Positions 42,265 through 50,976 of a stretch of DNA of 64,000 nt are shown piece by piece; the first letter of the stretch is position 1, and each line of letters opens with the position of its first letter. The position numbers were made by a program, and so were the translations under genes. The stretch spans positions 186,001 to 250,000 of the forward strand of contig NZ_MBTG01000004.1 in NCBI RefSeq assembly GCF_002027705.1. Direction: 5' to 3'. The notes beneath the pieces are model-generated. The model searched no databases. It saw only the letters and a list, made by a program, of their open reading frames with translations, and was not told the origin of the DNA. Source of the stretch: Paenibacillus ferrarius (GTDB taxonomy: Bacteria > Bacillota > Bacilli > Paenibacillales > NBRC-103111).

Positions 42265-43655
42265 GCCTCAGTCTCCTTCCACTCTATGGTTTGCGGAGAA
42301 AAGAAAACAACATGAATTCTTTGCAGCCTGCGCGTTCGGAGAATCTGCAGCAACGGCTGCAGCGCTGCGGGATCCACTTCCCTTTCCATGAAAAGATAGA
42401 GATCGTCATACAAACCTACCGGTAGGTTGTATAGAAAATGAGTGACCTCCGGGTCCTCCGGAGCTGGATAAGGATAGCCGACCGTAACGGCGTAGCCCTC
42501 ACGATCTATGCAATGAATCGGGCTTCGCGTGGTCGATTGGTAGCGAACACCTTCACCCATTTCGGCTGCGAGACGCATAGGGATATACATAAACTCCCCG
42601 GTTCCTACACACAGCGTTTTCGTGCCCGTACGCGTCTGTTCCAGCCGGTTCGCGGCTTGAGTAATGGCCTCATCGAATTGTGCCCGATCTGCCGATGTCA
42701 GACCAAAGCGGCCGCTGTGCCGCAAATAAGGACGTCGGCTCGCAGCGTCGGCATGTTCAAACAGTTGATCCATATACGTATAATGAATTAGTTCCTTTTG
42801 ATCCGCGGCGTGAATTAGTTCTGTTGTTTGAGGAGGGATGCTCTCCGATGAACCGAGCACGCTCACCTCGCCTTTGATTAGCGAAATCACGTGTATAGTG
42901 ATGCCGAGCTCCGACTCCAGTTTCCTAAACTGCTCCTGATCGTCCTCTGTTCGCCAGTCCAGCAGCGCTAGAATATAGTAAACCTTCTTCGGGAATTTCC
43001 CCTGCATATCTCGAATAATATTCAAGGATGTTTTGCCTGTCGTAATCTCATCATCAACCAGAACGACAAGTTCCGCCTGCGTAAGCAGATTCAGATCTTG
43101 GGCATAGCAGTAATGAGCAACCGCATGGGAATGCTCTTCACTGAAATTAATCAACGATGATGATCCTTCAATCACCTCTCGCGTCGTATGAATGTAACTG
43201 CCATTATGGGCAAAAGTCTGAAACACCGCATGTCCAATCGCCGTAGCCGTTTCAGCAAAGCCTATAAAGGCAACGGACTGAGGGAGAGACAATTGATGTG
43301 ACATGATTTCCTTGTAGGCAGCCTCTGCTTGAAGAGGCTCTATGATCCCTTGCATCGCTAGTGGTATTAAATGATTCGGCAGATTGCCTTGGAGAGCTTG
43401 CTGCAGCAGTAATGAGAGCGATACCCCGCTTAACAAGGAGGCATAGGGACGAACTGGAATATGCTTGCCGAGCACTTTACTGACAAAGAGAAACGAGCGC
43501 TTCTTATTAATTCTTGCTGCCATCGCAAATAAACTATCGAGAGGAATTTCATAGGGGTTTGAAGTCACATTTACACGAAGCTCTAAATCTCCGGCAATGC
43601 TATACGTACGCACGGTCTTGCTTGGACAATAATCCGAAATATTGTTGTTGTTCAT
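42240..43655 (-). CDS. Phosphoribosyltransferase with TRSP domain, Ter module
   Basis: 471 residues. A type I PRTase core holds the PRPP loop VVLVDDEITTGKTSLN (about 205-220) and SVAFIGFAETATAIGHAVF. A C-terminal TRSP domain is named for the motif seen here as YQSTTRSPIHCID. It probably transfers a ribose-phosphate in synthesis of a nucleoside-like product. ATG 43655 with GGGGTG is preferred to ATG 43667, which has no site. It overlaps the CitE-like gene by 56 nt, an unusually long overlap. Confidence 0.86.
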   Translation of the reverse strand: MNNNNISDYCPSKTVRTYSIAGDLELRVNVTSNPYEIPLDSLFAMAARINKKRSFLFVSKVLGKHIPVRPYASLLSGVSLSLLLQQALQGNLPNHLIPLAMQGIIEPLQAEAAYKEIMSHQLSLPQSVAFIGFAETATAIGHAVFQTFAHNGSYIHTTREVIEGSSSLINFSEEHSHAVAHYCYAQDLNLLTQAELVVLVDDEITTGKTSLNIIRDMQGKFPKKVYYILALLDWRTEDDQEQFRKLESELGITIHVISLIKGEVSVLGSSESIPPQTTELIHAADQKELIHYTYMDQLFEHADAASRRPYLRHSGRFGLTSADRAQFDEAITQAANRLEQTRTGTKTLCVGTGEFMYIPMRLAAEMGEGVRYQSTTRSPIHCIDREGYAVTVGYPYPAPEDPEVTHFLYNLPVGLYDDLYLFMEREVDPAALQPLLQILRTRRLQRIHVVFFSPQTIEWKETEAWQIGAQN

Positions 43656-44703
43656 GCAGCACCCCATAAATGTGTGATCGTAAAAGAATCCGTTTGGCCC
43701 AGCTTAAATGAGGTTTAATTTCATTCATTTTATTCGCATATGCGCTCTTGATCACACCATGATCGCCATTGTTATTGGAGATAATGCTTGTGGCATCGGC
43801 ATATTCCTCATGGGTTACCGTGTAGAGCGATTGTACCGGCTTAATATGGGTAGGATGAATAATGGTTTTGCCAATAAGTCCGTTTTCTTTATCCATAATA
43901 ACTTCTCGAATCAGCCCCTTCTCAGGGAAATATTCCCACACAGGACCAGAGATCACATACGAAGCATCGACACGACCAAATATATTAATAATATCTGCGA
44001 TGCAATCACGAATCGGTGCAATATCATAAATAGTCATTTCCGAGCTTCTTCGCAAGCCAAATAAGCTGGAGAAATCCGTAGCGCCTATTCGGACGTTCAG
44101 GACGAGATCTTTATACTTGGTTAAAATGTCTTTAATCCCTTGCAGCGTTTGGAAGCGGCTTTCTTTATAGATAATAGCGCCAGACTCGAGGATAGGCAGA
44201 CCGTATAGCGTAGGAGCAGAAGATGGTTTCTCATCATTGTAATTTTCTAAGGGTTGGAAATAGGCTTCGCCATTCTCCATCGTAAACTTCGGAAAAACAA
44301 TCCCAGTCAGCAGGGTTATATTGTCTTCCAATCGCTCAATGAGATAGTTCAGTTGATTCTCATTTCTCACCCGAACGAAGAGCAGCGGCAAGTTCTCTGC
44401 ATTCAGAATACCCAGCTCAATGAGGGCAGACAGCTTATTCATTTGATTCACGAGAGATTCCTCTGCTTCATGAACCTCATTCTCACCAACCGCATCCTCC
44501 AAATCAAGGACGACGGAGACAAGACCTTCCAGTTTGCCAAAAGCAATATCTTCCGCAAATGTAGGGCGAGTAGCCGGCATATATAGGGCCGCACCGATCG
44601 AATGAGCTAGAATATCTTTGGGCGAATAATTGTAGAAAGAAGTGGGAGGAATATAAAATAAAGCTTTTTCTTCATCGGGTGTTAAATAATTAAAATACCG
44701 CAA
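43600..44703 (-). CDS. HpcH/HpaI aldolase-citrate lyase (CitE-like) protein, Ter module
   Basis: 367 residues. The CitE-like TIM barrel shows LVSVVLDLEDAVGENEVHEA (metal and substrate loop), LLFVRVRNENQL and VFPKFTMENGE. The family cleaves or forms C-C bonds on CoA esters or keto acids, and is a regular member of Ter clusters. The start is TTG 44703, six bases behind AGGGAGGG. A strong hairpin upstream carries a sequence complementary to this ribosome site. Confidence 0.87.
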   Translation of the reverse strand: MRYFNYLTPDEEKALFYIPPTSFYNYSPKDILAHSIGAALYMPATRPTFAEDIAFGKLEGLVSVVLDLEDAVGENEVHEAEESLVNQMNKLSALIELGILNAENLPLLFVRVRNENQLNYLIERLEDNITLLTGIVFPKFTMENGEAYFQPLENYNDEKPSSAPTLYGLPILESGAIIYKESRFQTLQGIKDILTKYKDLVLNVRIGATDFSSLFGLRRSSEMTIYDIAPIRDCIADIINIFGRVDASYVISGPVWEYFPEKGLIREVIMDKENGLIGKTIIHPTHIKPVQSLYTVTHEEYADATSIISNNNGDHGVIKSAYANKMNEIKPHLSWAKRILLRSHIYGVLHEQQQYFGLLSKQDRAYV

Positions 44704-44707
44704 ACCG

Positions 44708-44758
44708 ATCCCTCCCTCTTTTGGTGAAAGAACAATCCCTCCAAAGAGGAGGGATTGT
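44708..44758 (-). promoter_or_regulatory. Leader hairpin that can compete for the citE-like ribosome site
   Basis: Minus strand: ACAATCCCTCC-TCTTT-GGAGGGATTGT is a perfect 11-bp hairpin (44758-44732). The 8-mer GGAGGGAT of its 3' arm recurs at 44715-44708 as the ribosome site. The 5' arm can pair with either copy, so folding of the local hairpin should leave the ribosome site free. Confidence 0.5.
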
Positions 44759-44784
44759 CAAAGTGATGTCTTATGTCTGGTTGT

Positions 44785-45522
44785 TTAGTTAGCTGACTCT
44801 GCTTTGTCCTTTTTGCGAAGCAGGCTAAGAATAATCGTGCCTCCAAAAATGACGATAAGGATGGAAAAGAAGACAACATGTGAAACGTGGAACCCGAATG
44901 CGCCTGCGATCATCTTGAGACCGATAACAATAATAAGAATGAACGCTGCTTTCTCCAACTCCGGTATCTTGTCAATGAGCTTTAAGAAGACTTGCGCTAC
45001 GCCTCTCATCATCAGTACGCCGATAATGCCTCCAAGGAACAGCACCCATACTTTATCGCTGACACCAAATGCGGCAAGTACGCTATCGACACTAAAAGCA
45101 ATATCCATGATTTCTACGGCAAGTACCGTACGCCAGAAGGAAAGTCCTTTATTCTTAACTTCGCCTTCTTCTTCATTCTTCTTCAAGAATAGATTACTTA
45201 TGGCTATCCATAAGAGATACGCGCCGCCGAGCACCTTAATCCAGGTAATCTGTACGAGGAAAGTACCTACCCCAATAGCGATAAACCTGAAAACATAGGC
45301 ACCTAGCAGACCGTAGAATAAAGCTTTTTTCTGCTGTTCTTTCGGCAAATGCTTAACCATTACAGCAAGTACCAATGCGTTATCAGCGGATAACAGACCC
45401 TCTAGGATAACTAATGTACCGATAATCCCCCAGCTAACCGGATCCGAAAGCGTGGCTGAAAGCACGTCCCAGTCAAAAAAGTTAGTGAAGTTATCGATAA
45501 AACTCTGAAAAAAATCTGCCAT
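44785..45522 (-). CDS. terC: TerC family integral membrane protein
   Basis: 245 residues, about seven membrane helices. It carries the TerC metal-site motifs LEGLLSADNALVLAVMVKHL and VEIMDIAFSVDSVLAAFGV, with conserved acidic residues inside the membrane. TerC proteins associate with TerB and TerD at the membrane; YceF/MeeF-type relatives have been linked to manganese export. GGGGGGTCAAGGC precedes the ATG. It lies between the TerD genes and the enzymatic half of the operon. Confidence 0.93.
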   Translation of the reverse strand: MADFFQSFIDNFTNFFDWDVLSATLSDPVSWGIIGTLVILEGLLSADNALVLAVMVKHLPKEQQKKALFYGLLGAYVFRFIAIGVGTFLVQITWIKVLGGAYLLWIAISNLFLKKNEEEGEVKNKGLSFWRTVLAVEIMDIAFSVDSVLAAFGVSDKVWVLFLGGIIGVLMMRGVAQVFLKLIDKIPELEKAAFILIIVIGLKMIAGAFGFHVSHVVFFSILIVIFGGTIILSLLRKKDKAESAN

Positions 45523-45554
45523 GCCTTGACCCCCCTGCCTTATTTATTGAATAT

Positions 45555-46814
45555 TTATTTACTGCCTGCAACCCATCGCATTCCCCATCCAAAGGCTTCG
45601 TCCAATTGCTTATGCCCGGAGAAATATTGGACAAGCCGCTCAATGCTGAATGTTTCATTATTTTGATTACGAATAAGTGCAATGGCACACATGCCTTGAC
45701 GATTATCATGTTCGTTCAATTTCACTTCAATGTCGGGCCCGCCATCCTGCTTGATGGAAACGACGCCATCTGCTTCAGACCACGTTGTTGCTCCTTCATA
45801 AATGAAAGTGAAAACAAGGATTCGCTCAAATTCGGCAAGCTTGTTTCCGTTAATTCGGATGTTCTCTCCCGTTGTTACAGAGCCTGTCCGGTCATCGCCG
45901 TCCAAAGCAATATACGGTTCTCTGTTTAACGCCCCGAATTGGTTGCCAAGTGCTTGAATCACACCTTTTTGACCATTTTTCAGTTCATATAAGCAGGCAA
46001 GATCCAAATCAATCCCTTTGCTTTTCCCAAAAAAGCCTGTCGCTTTCTTCTGATTCCAATTCAGGTTAATCAGAATTTCCCCAAGTCGACCGCCGGTCTT
46101 CTTCTCAAGACTGATACGATCGCCTTTCTTCTTCAATTCAATCTTATTCAGATTGATCGGGGCTGGAGGGATCAGCGGAGGCGCACTTGGCGCAGCTGGC
46201 GGTGCAGACGGCTTCGGCGCCGGAGGCGGTACTGGATTGGCTGTAGGGCTAGCTGTAGGCTCGTCCTTCACCTCGATGCCAAAATTACCGCACAAGGCCT
46301 TCAGTCCCCCTGAGAAACCAGACCCAATGGCACTGAATTTCCATTCACTGCCGTATCTATATAATTCCCCAACAACAATAGCTGTCTCTACAGAGAATTG
46401 ATTTCCTAATTCATATCGCAAAATATCTTGCCCCGTACCCTGATTGTAAATCCGTAAGTACGCTTGATGAACTTGACTGAATTGTTGTTTCAGCTTTTCA
46501 CCATCATAGATGGTTAGCGTAATAGCAATCTTCTCCACGTTGCCAGGAACCTCGGAGAATTGAATCGCAAATTGCTTCTGATCTTGCCCTGAAGAAGGCT
46601 GGTTAATGAATTTCACACCGCTCTTAGTCGGATTGTTATAAAAGATCAATTGATCATCATGATCCACCTTGCCGTTTGCGCCTAACAAAAATGCGGAGGT
46701 ATCCAACTCAACATGAGCCGGAGCCTGCCATCCAATCCCCACACCAATGGCGGAAAGTCCTGGATTCGTTTTGGTAAGATCGGCCTTTTGGCCTTTAATA
46801 AGAGAAATGTGCAT
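45555..46814 (-). CDS. Double TerD-domain protein
   Basis: 419 residues. TerD domain 1 (about 1-185) begins [21 protein letters not shown] Pro/Ala-rich flexible linker (about 187-222) follows, then a second, divergent TerD domain (about 225-412) with GRLGEILINLNW and IALDGDDRTGS. TerD domains bind calcium through acidic loops; here the first domain's GDNRTG loop is replaced by SSGQDQKQ and may not bind metal. TerF-like by layout. The ribosome site GGAAGGTG lies inside a leader that can form alternative hairpins. Confidence 0.9.
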   Translation of the reverse strand: MHISLIKGQKADLTKTNPGLSAIGVGIGWQAPAHVELDTSAFLLGANGKVDHDDQLIFYNNPTKSGVKFINQPSSGQDQKQFAIQFSEVPGNVEKIAITLTIYDGEKLKQQFSQVHQAYLRIYNQGTGQDILRYELGNQFSVETAIVVGELYRYGSEWKFSAIGSGFSGGLKALCGNFGIEVKDEPTASPTANPVPPPAPKPSAPPAAPSAPPLIPPAPINLNKIELKKKGDRISLEKKTGGRLGEILINLNWNQKKATGFFGKSKGIDLDLACLYELKNGQKGVIQALGNQFGALNREPYIALDGDDRTGSVTTGENIRINGNKLAEFERILVFTFIYEGATTWSEADGVVSIKQDGGPDIEVKLNEHDNRQGMCAIALIRNQNNETFSIERLVQYFSGHKQLDEAFGWGMRWVAGSK

Positions 46815-46824
46815 AAAGGACTGT

Positions 46825-46872
46825 CACCTTCCGTAAGCAAAATGGAAGGGTGATGCCTTACATGCATCACCC
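46825..46872 (-). promoter_or_regulatory. Mutually exclusive hairpins in front of the double-TerD gene
   Basis: Minus strand: hairpin 1 is GGGTGATGC-N7-GCATCACCC (46872-46848). Hairpin 2 pairs CACCCTTCC (46852-46844) with GGAAGGTG (46832-46825), one bulge, which is the ribosome site. They share five bases, so only one can form. Hairpin 1 would expose the ribosome site and hairpin 2 would hide it. Confidence 0.5.
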
Positions 46873-46885
46873 GAAGATCTAAACA

Positions 46886-47473
46886 TTACTCTGCATCAAG
46901 TCCATAATTTTTGCATAGTGCTTGCAAGCCGCCTTGGAAACCGCTGCCCACAGCTTGGAATTTCCAATCTTGCCCTTGGCTGTCTCTGTATAGTTCACAG
47001 ATGACAACCGCTGTCTCAACGGAGAAATCCTCACCCAAGTCATAGCGTAAAATTTCCAGGTTCGTGACCTCATTTACCAGTCGAACGAACGCATTGGATA
47101 CTTGTCCGAAGTTCTGATTGCGATTCGTGGCATCATGGATCGTTACCGCAATCCCGACACGATGAATGTGCGCTGGAATTCTGGAGAAATCCACCTTGAT
47201 TTGCTCATCGTCCCCGTCACCGTCACCCGTCCGGTTATCGCCCGTATGCTGAATGGAACCGCCTGCACCAACAAGGTTGTTATAGAAGATGAAATCATCA
47301 ATTCCCTTGGCTTTTCCATCCGAATGAAGAAGAAAAGCCGATGCGTCCAAATCGAAGGCATGACCGCCGCTGTATTTGTTCGTATCCCAGCCTAAGCCGA
47401 TAATGGCTTTGCTTAAACCAGGATTCGTTTTGGTTAAGTCGATTCTTTGACCTTTGGATAAGCTTATTGTCAT
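46886..47473 (-). CDS. TerD family calcium-binding-type stress protein (YceE-like)
   Basis: 195 residues, one TerD domain. [20 protein letters not shown] opens the fold, DLDASAFLL and [16 protein letters not shown] supply the acidic metal loops, and [14 protein letters not shown] closes it. Third of four TerD proteins in the operon and nearest to YceE of Bacillus subtilis by order and size. Its membrane partner is likely TerC. It lies 27 nt after the second TerD gene; 71 nt of leader separate it from the double-domain gene. Confidence 0.94.
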   Translation of the reverse strand: MTISLSKGQRIDLTKTNPGLSKAIIGLGWDTNKYSGGHAFDLDASAFLLHSDGKAKGIDDFIFYNNLVGAGGSIQHTGDNRTGDGDGDDEQIKVDFSRIPAHIHRVGIAVTIHDATNRNQNFGQVSNAFVRLVNEVTNLEILRYDLGEDFSVETAVVICELYRDSQGQDWKFQAVGSGFQGGLQALCKNYGLDAE

Positions 47474-47500
47474 GTGTTACATCTCCTTACCGTTCAATTC

Positions 47501-48082
47501 TTAAGAAGTTTGCAAGCCGTAGTCGCGAGCCAATCCGCCAAGACCATCTCTGTATCCGCTGCCGATTGCGCTGAACTTCCACTCGCCGCTGTTGCGGTAC
47601 AATTCGCCTACAACTACACCTGTTTCAACGGAGAAATCTTCTCCCAGATCAAAACGGATTAACTCTGCGCCTGAAGCATCGTTCAGAATCCGCACGTAAG
47701 CATTGGATACTTGTCCGAAGTTTTGCGCTCTTGCCTCAGCATCATGAATCGTAATGCAGAATGCAATTTTTTCCGTCTCAGCAGGGATTGCCGCCAAGTC
47801 CACAACCACTTGCTCGTCGTCTCCGTCGCCTGCTCCTGTACGGTTGTCGCCTGTGTGCACAATGGAGCCATTCGCATTCTTAGGGTTGTTGTAGAAGATG
47901 AAATCGGACTCAGAACCGACTTTGCCGGAAGCATTTACGCAGAAAACGGAAGCGTCTAGATCGAAATCTTTGCCGCCGTCATATTTGTTCGTATCCCAGC
48001 CTAAACCAACAACTACTTTTGTTAAACCTGGGTTTGTTTTCGTTAAATCTACTTTCTGACCTTTGGATAATGAAATTGCCAT
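47501..48082 (-). CDS. TerD family stress protein (YceD-like)
   Basis: 193 residues. [29 protein letters not shown], the full metal loop [16 protein letters not shown] and [20 protein letters not shown] all match the canonical TerD/TerZ domain. ATG 48082 follows GCGAGGTAATTGACA; an upstream in-frame ATG-like start (48088) is poorer. Its size equals YceD of Bacillus subtilis, which belongs to the sigma-controlled yceCDEFGH stress operon. Confidence 0.95.
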   Translation of the reverse strand: MAISLSKGQKVDLTKTNPGLTKVVVGLGWDTNKYDGGKDFDLDASVFCVNASGKVGSESDFIFYNNPKNANGSIVHTGDNRTGAGDGDDEQVVVDLAAIPAETEKIAFCITIHDAEARAQNFGQVSNAYVRILNDASGAELIRFDLGEDFSVETGVVVGELYRNSGEWKFSAIGSGYRDGLGGLARDYGLQTS

Positions 48083-48122
48083 TGTCAATTACCTCGCTTT
48101 ATATAGTGGATTTGATTTGAAT

Positions 48123-48722
48123 TTATGTGTAGCGTTTCACTAGTTGTCCAATAGTCGTATCTGTACTGGCTTCGCCGATGGCGCTGAATTTCCACTCGCC
48201 GTCGTTGCGATACATTTCACCGACAATCAAGGAAGTTTTACCGGCATAATTCTCTGTTAAGTTAAATTTAACCAATTCCTGATTGTTAGAATCATTCAAA
48301 ATCCGAATATACGCAGATTGAATATGTCCAAAATCTTGTTTTCTATTTACACAGTCATAGATATTAACAACAAACACAATTTTGCTGACATCCGCCGGCA
48401 CCTTGTTCAAGCTGACAGCGATTTGTTCATCATCGCCGTCTCCTTCGCCCGTACGGTTATCACCGGAGTGGACGACGGAACCATCTGGACTTTGCAAATT
48501 GGCGAAAAATACAACGTTCTTCTCTTTGGCTAATCTGCCATTCTCATCCAGCATGATGACCGACGCGTCACAGTCGATTTCCACGGTTGATTTCTTGGTA
48601 CCGAAGAAACCTTTCTTCTCAACGACCGCAGGATCCCAACCTAGTCCTACAACTACTTTAGATAGACCTGCGTTTCCTTTGGTTAAATCGATCTTCTGTC
48701 CTTTGACTAAACTGATTGTCAA
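48123..48722 (-). CDS. TerD family stress protein (YceC-like)
   Basis: 199 residues from TTG 48722. TISLVKGQKIDLTKGNAGLS opens the TerD fold, and an insert EKKGFFGTKKSTVEIDCDAS precedes the metal loop SGDNRTGEGDGDDEQ. GGGAGGTGGCCTCG sits directly before the TTG, and an ECF-sigma promoter lies 51 nt further up, so this gene can head its own transcript. A frame extending 24 codons upstream runs across that promoter and is rejected. Confidence 0.93.
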   Translation of the reverse strand: MTISLVKGQKIDLTKGNAGLSKVVVGLGWDPAVVEKKGFFGTKKSTVEIDCDASVIMLDENGRLAKEKNVVFFANLQSPDGSVVHSGDNRTGEGDGDDEQIAVSLNKVPADVSKIVFVVNIYDCVNRKQDFGHIQSAYIRILNDSNNQELVKFNLTENYAGKTSLIVGEMYRNDGEWKFSAIGEASTDTTIGQLVKRYT

Positions 48723-48772
48723 CGAGGCCACCTCCCTTCGCAGTTTGCATGTTTTGTCTTGCCTATTATTCT

Positions 48773-48800
48773 GATACGGAAGAATGTCCATCACGTTTCA
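48773..48800 (-). promoter_or_regulatory. ECF-sigma (SigW-type) promoter inside the Ter operon
   Basis: Minus strand: TGAAAC (48800-48795), exactly 16 bp, CGTATC (48778-48773). This equals the SigW-class pattern TGAAAC-N16-CGTA. It lies between terB and the YceC-like gene. In Bacillus subtilis the orthologous yceC operon is known to be under SigB and ECF sigma factors. Confidence 0.78.
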
Positions 48801-48832
48801 CTATTCCGCAGAAATATTTGTACTTTCGACCC

Positions 48833-49279
48833 TTACAGACTAAATTCGCCAGGATTTAGGTTAAGTGTTGCACAAATGTCTCTCACAACCCGCTTCTCGT
48901 TCTCATCGAAGTCACCGTCAGCAGCACCAATTGCACAACATACAGCAATAATAATACGGCCCACTTCCGGCTTATTGTTGAACTTCGCAATCACTTTAAG
49001 CGCTTCTTGCTTCCCTACGATATTGGAGAACTCAAAGCTGCCGGCAAAATGATTGAAACGAGCAATGACGTTGCTCACTTCAAACACTTTCAATTCTTCA
49101 CTGCGGGTAATGTAGGCGACCATTTTTTCTTTTTCTTCGTTTCCGATGCTTCCGTCAGCAGCTGCGACTATCGCACATCCGGCAACAACAGCATCCAAAA
49201 AATCTTTGTTTTGAAATTTCTTCACTTGATCTGTCAAGCCTGTCTTTGCGCTTGAAAACCAGGATTTAAATGTACTCAT
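48833..49279 (-). CDS. terB: TerB family protein
   Basis: 148 residues, all-helical. Two acidic metal-binding repeats are visible, AADGSIGNEEKEKM and AADGDFDENEKRVVRD, the hallmark of TerB. The conserved first helix is KFQNKDFLDAVVAGCAIVA. TerB binds metals and links TerC in the membrane with TerD proteins. AGAGGTGGTGCCCAA precedes the ATG. It heads the eleven-gene operon, with its own sigma-A-like promoter; a second promoter follows it. Confidence 0.92.
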   Translation of the reverse strand: MSTFKSWFSSAKTGLTDQVKKFQNKDFLDAVVAGCAIVAAADGSIGNEEKEKMVAYITRSEELKVFEVSNVIARFNHFAGSFEFSNIVGKQEALKVIAKFNNKPEVGRIIIAVCCAIGAADGDFDENEKRVVRDICATLNLNPGEFSL

Positions 49280-49366
49280 TTGGGCACCACCTCTAAGATT
49301 TAGTTACAGATTTTGACGATAGGCTACATTTTTCACCAAAATAGCTCTATATGCTCAGTTTAAACG

Positions 49367-49395
49367 ATTATATAGGGGTTTTCAAATTCTGGGAA
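49367..49395 (-). promoter_or_regulatory. Probable sigma-A promoter of terB
   Basis: Minus strand: TTCCCA (4/6), 17-bp spacer, TATAAT (6/6), about 90 nt upstream of terB. The 176-nt gap is shared with the divergent germination operon; no convincing sigma-G site was found for the latter. Confidence 0.45.
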
Positions 49396-49455
49396 TTGTT
49401 TAGCCAACTCCATAATTGGACAAACAGATAATTATTACAGCTAAGGAGCACTCTC

Positions 49456-50976
49456 ATGGATGCAAGCTTATCGGATTCATTAGACACCGTTTCCTCCTCA
49501 CTCGATATAAACCTTCTCGCTCTAAGAACGATTTATGATAAATGCAAGGATATCCACTTCCACGAATTCCTCATCGGGGGAACTACGCAAGCTTTCGTGG
49601 TTCATTTCGACGGCATGGTGAATCTTGAATTGCTGGACCGCGATGTGCTGAAACCATTGCTGTCGGAGTCTTCCGATGAATGGAACTGTACGGAAAAGGA
49701 GCTTTCGTCCCTAATCACCATTTCTGATATCAGAGAATTGTCGACTTTACCGGAACTTACCTTCCATATATCAGCTGGAAGTGTCGGGCTTTTCGTCGAC
49801 GGCATTGCCCGAGGCTTCTCGCTCGGTTTAGCCAAATGGGAGAAACGCAGCATCGAAGAACCCTCGGCCGAATCGATTATCAGGGGACCGCGAGAAGGAT
49901 TTACAGAAACAATATGCGTGAACACATCCATGCTTCGCAGAAAAATGAAAAGCACCTCGTTGAAGATGCTCGCTTACCATATAGGCAAACATACGCAAAC
50001 TGAGGTGGTTGTCGTCTATATGGAAGGCATTGCGAATGAGTCGCTCATCGAGGAAGTTCAATCGCGGATTAATGATATTGAAATTGACGGCATTCTGGAA
50101 AGCGGCTACATCGAAGGACTGATTGAGGATAATCCTTTCTCGCCATTCCCGCAAATTCAAGTGACTGAGCGGCCGGACGTCGTCTGTGCAGCGCTATTAG
50201 AGGGGAAAGTTTCTATTTTGGTAGATGGAACGCCCGTTGCTCTAATTGCGCCAGCCACACTGTTCTCGCTCTTACAATCGCCGGAAGATTACTATCAACG
50301 ATTTATCATTGGTACCTGCATTCGGTGGCTGCGTTATTTATTTTTTTTCATTACCCTCTTATTGCCTTCATTATATGTATCGATCCTGACCTTTCATCAA
50401 GAGATGGTGCCTACCTCCCTGCTGCTCAGCATTGCGAAATCCAGAGAGGACATTCCGTTTCCCGCGCTCATCGAGGCGCTTCTCATGGAAGTGGCTTTCG
50501 AGGCGCTCCGCGAAGCCGGCGTTCGCCTTCCCAAGCAAGTGGGCGCTGCCGTCAGTATCGTAGGCGCCTTAGTTATCGGCCAAGCAGCGACCTCTGCTGG
50601 GCTGGTCTCTTCCCCTATGGTAATGGTCGTCGCTATAACGGGGATCGCATCCTTCATGATGCCGCAGTACTCCACAGGCATCGCTTTGAGAATGCTTCGA
50701 TTCCCTATTATGTTTCTATCCGGCATGTTGGGACTGCTGGGGCTCATGCTTGGGTTCATTCTCATTGTGATCCATCTGTGCTCCCTGCGCTCGCTGGGTG
50801 TCCCTTACCTTCAGCCGCTTGCTCCGATCAAAGTTTCGGAATTAAAAGATGTTCTTATTCGTGCTCCCATCTGGTCGATGCGGACACGCCCTAAATTTAC
50901 TGGAAGGTCGAATGACATCCGACAGCCTTCTGGGCAAAAGCCTGAAAAAGCCAAAGGGAATGAATCTCATGATTGA
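49456..50976 (+). CDS. GerA-type germinant receptor subunit A
   Basis: 506 residues. A hydrophilic N-terminal domain (about 1-285) is followed by four to six membrane helices (about 290-455) and a basic tail. Diagnostic stretches are HEFLIGGTTQAFVVHFDGMV and FPALIEALLMEVAFEALREA followed by RLPKQVGAAVSIVGALVIG. In spores the A, B and C subunits sit in the inner membrane and trigger germination on binding nutrients. AAGGAGCACTCTC precedes the ATG. First of five genes. Confidence 0.94.
   Translation: MDASLSDSLDTVSSSLDINLLALRTIYDKCKDIHFHEFLIGGTTQAFVVHFDGMVNLELLDRDVLKPLLSESSDEWNCTEKELSSLITISDIRELSTLPELTFHISAGSVGLFVDGIARGFSLGLAKWEKRSIEEPSAESIIRGPREGFTETICVNTSMLRRKMKSTSLKMLAYHIGKHTQTEVVVVYMEGIANESLIEEVQSRINDIEIDGILESGYIEGLIEDNPFSPFPQIQVTERPDVVCAALLEGKVSILVDGTPVALIAPATLFSLLQSPEDYYQRFIIGTCIRWLRYLFFFITLLLPSLYVSILTFHQEMVPTSLLLSIAKSREDIPFPALIEALLMEVAFEALREAGVRLPKQVGAAVSIVGALVIGQAATSAGLVSSPMVMVVAITGIASFMMPQYSTGIALRMLRFPIMFLSGMLGLLGLMLGFILIVIHLCSLRSLGVPYLQPLAPIKVSELKDVLIRAPIWSMRTRPKFTGRSNDIRQPSGQKPEKAKGNESHD

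Noticed and set aside
48723..48794. A 24-codon N-terminal extension of the YceC-like TerD protein
   Set aside because: It would cross the ECF promoter and the ribosome site, and TerD proteins start at the TISLVKGQ block.
49396..49455. Sigma-G promoter for the germination operon
   Set aside because: A CATAATT-like -10 is present, but no acceptable -35 lies at the proper distance, so it is not called.
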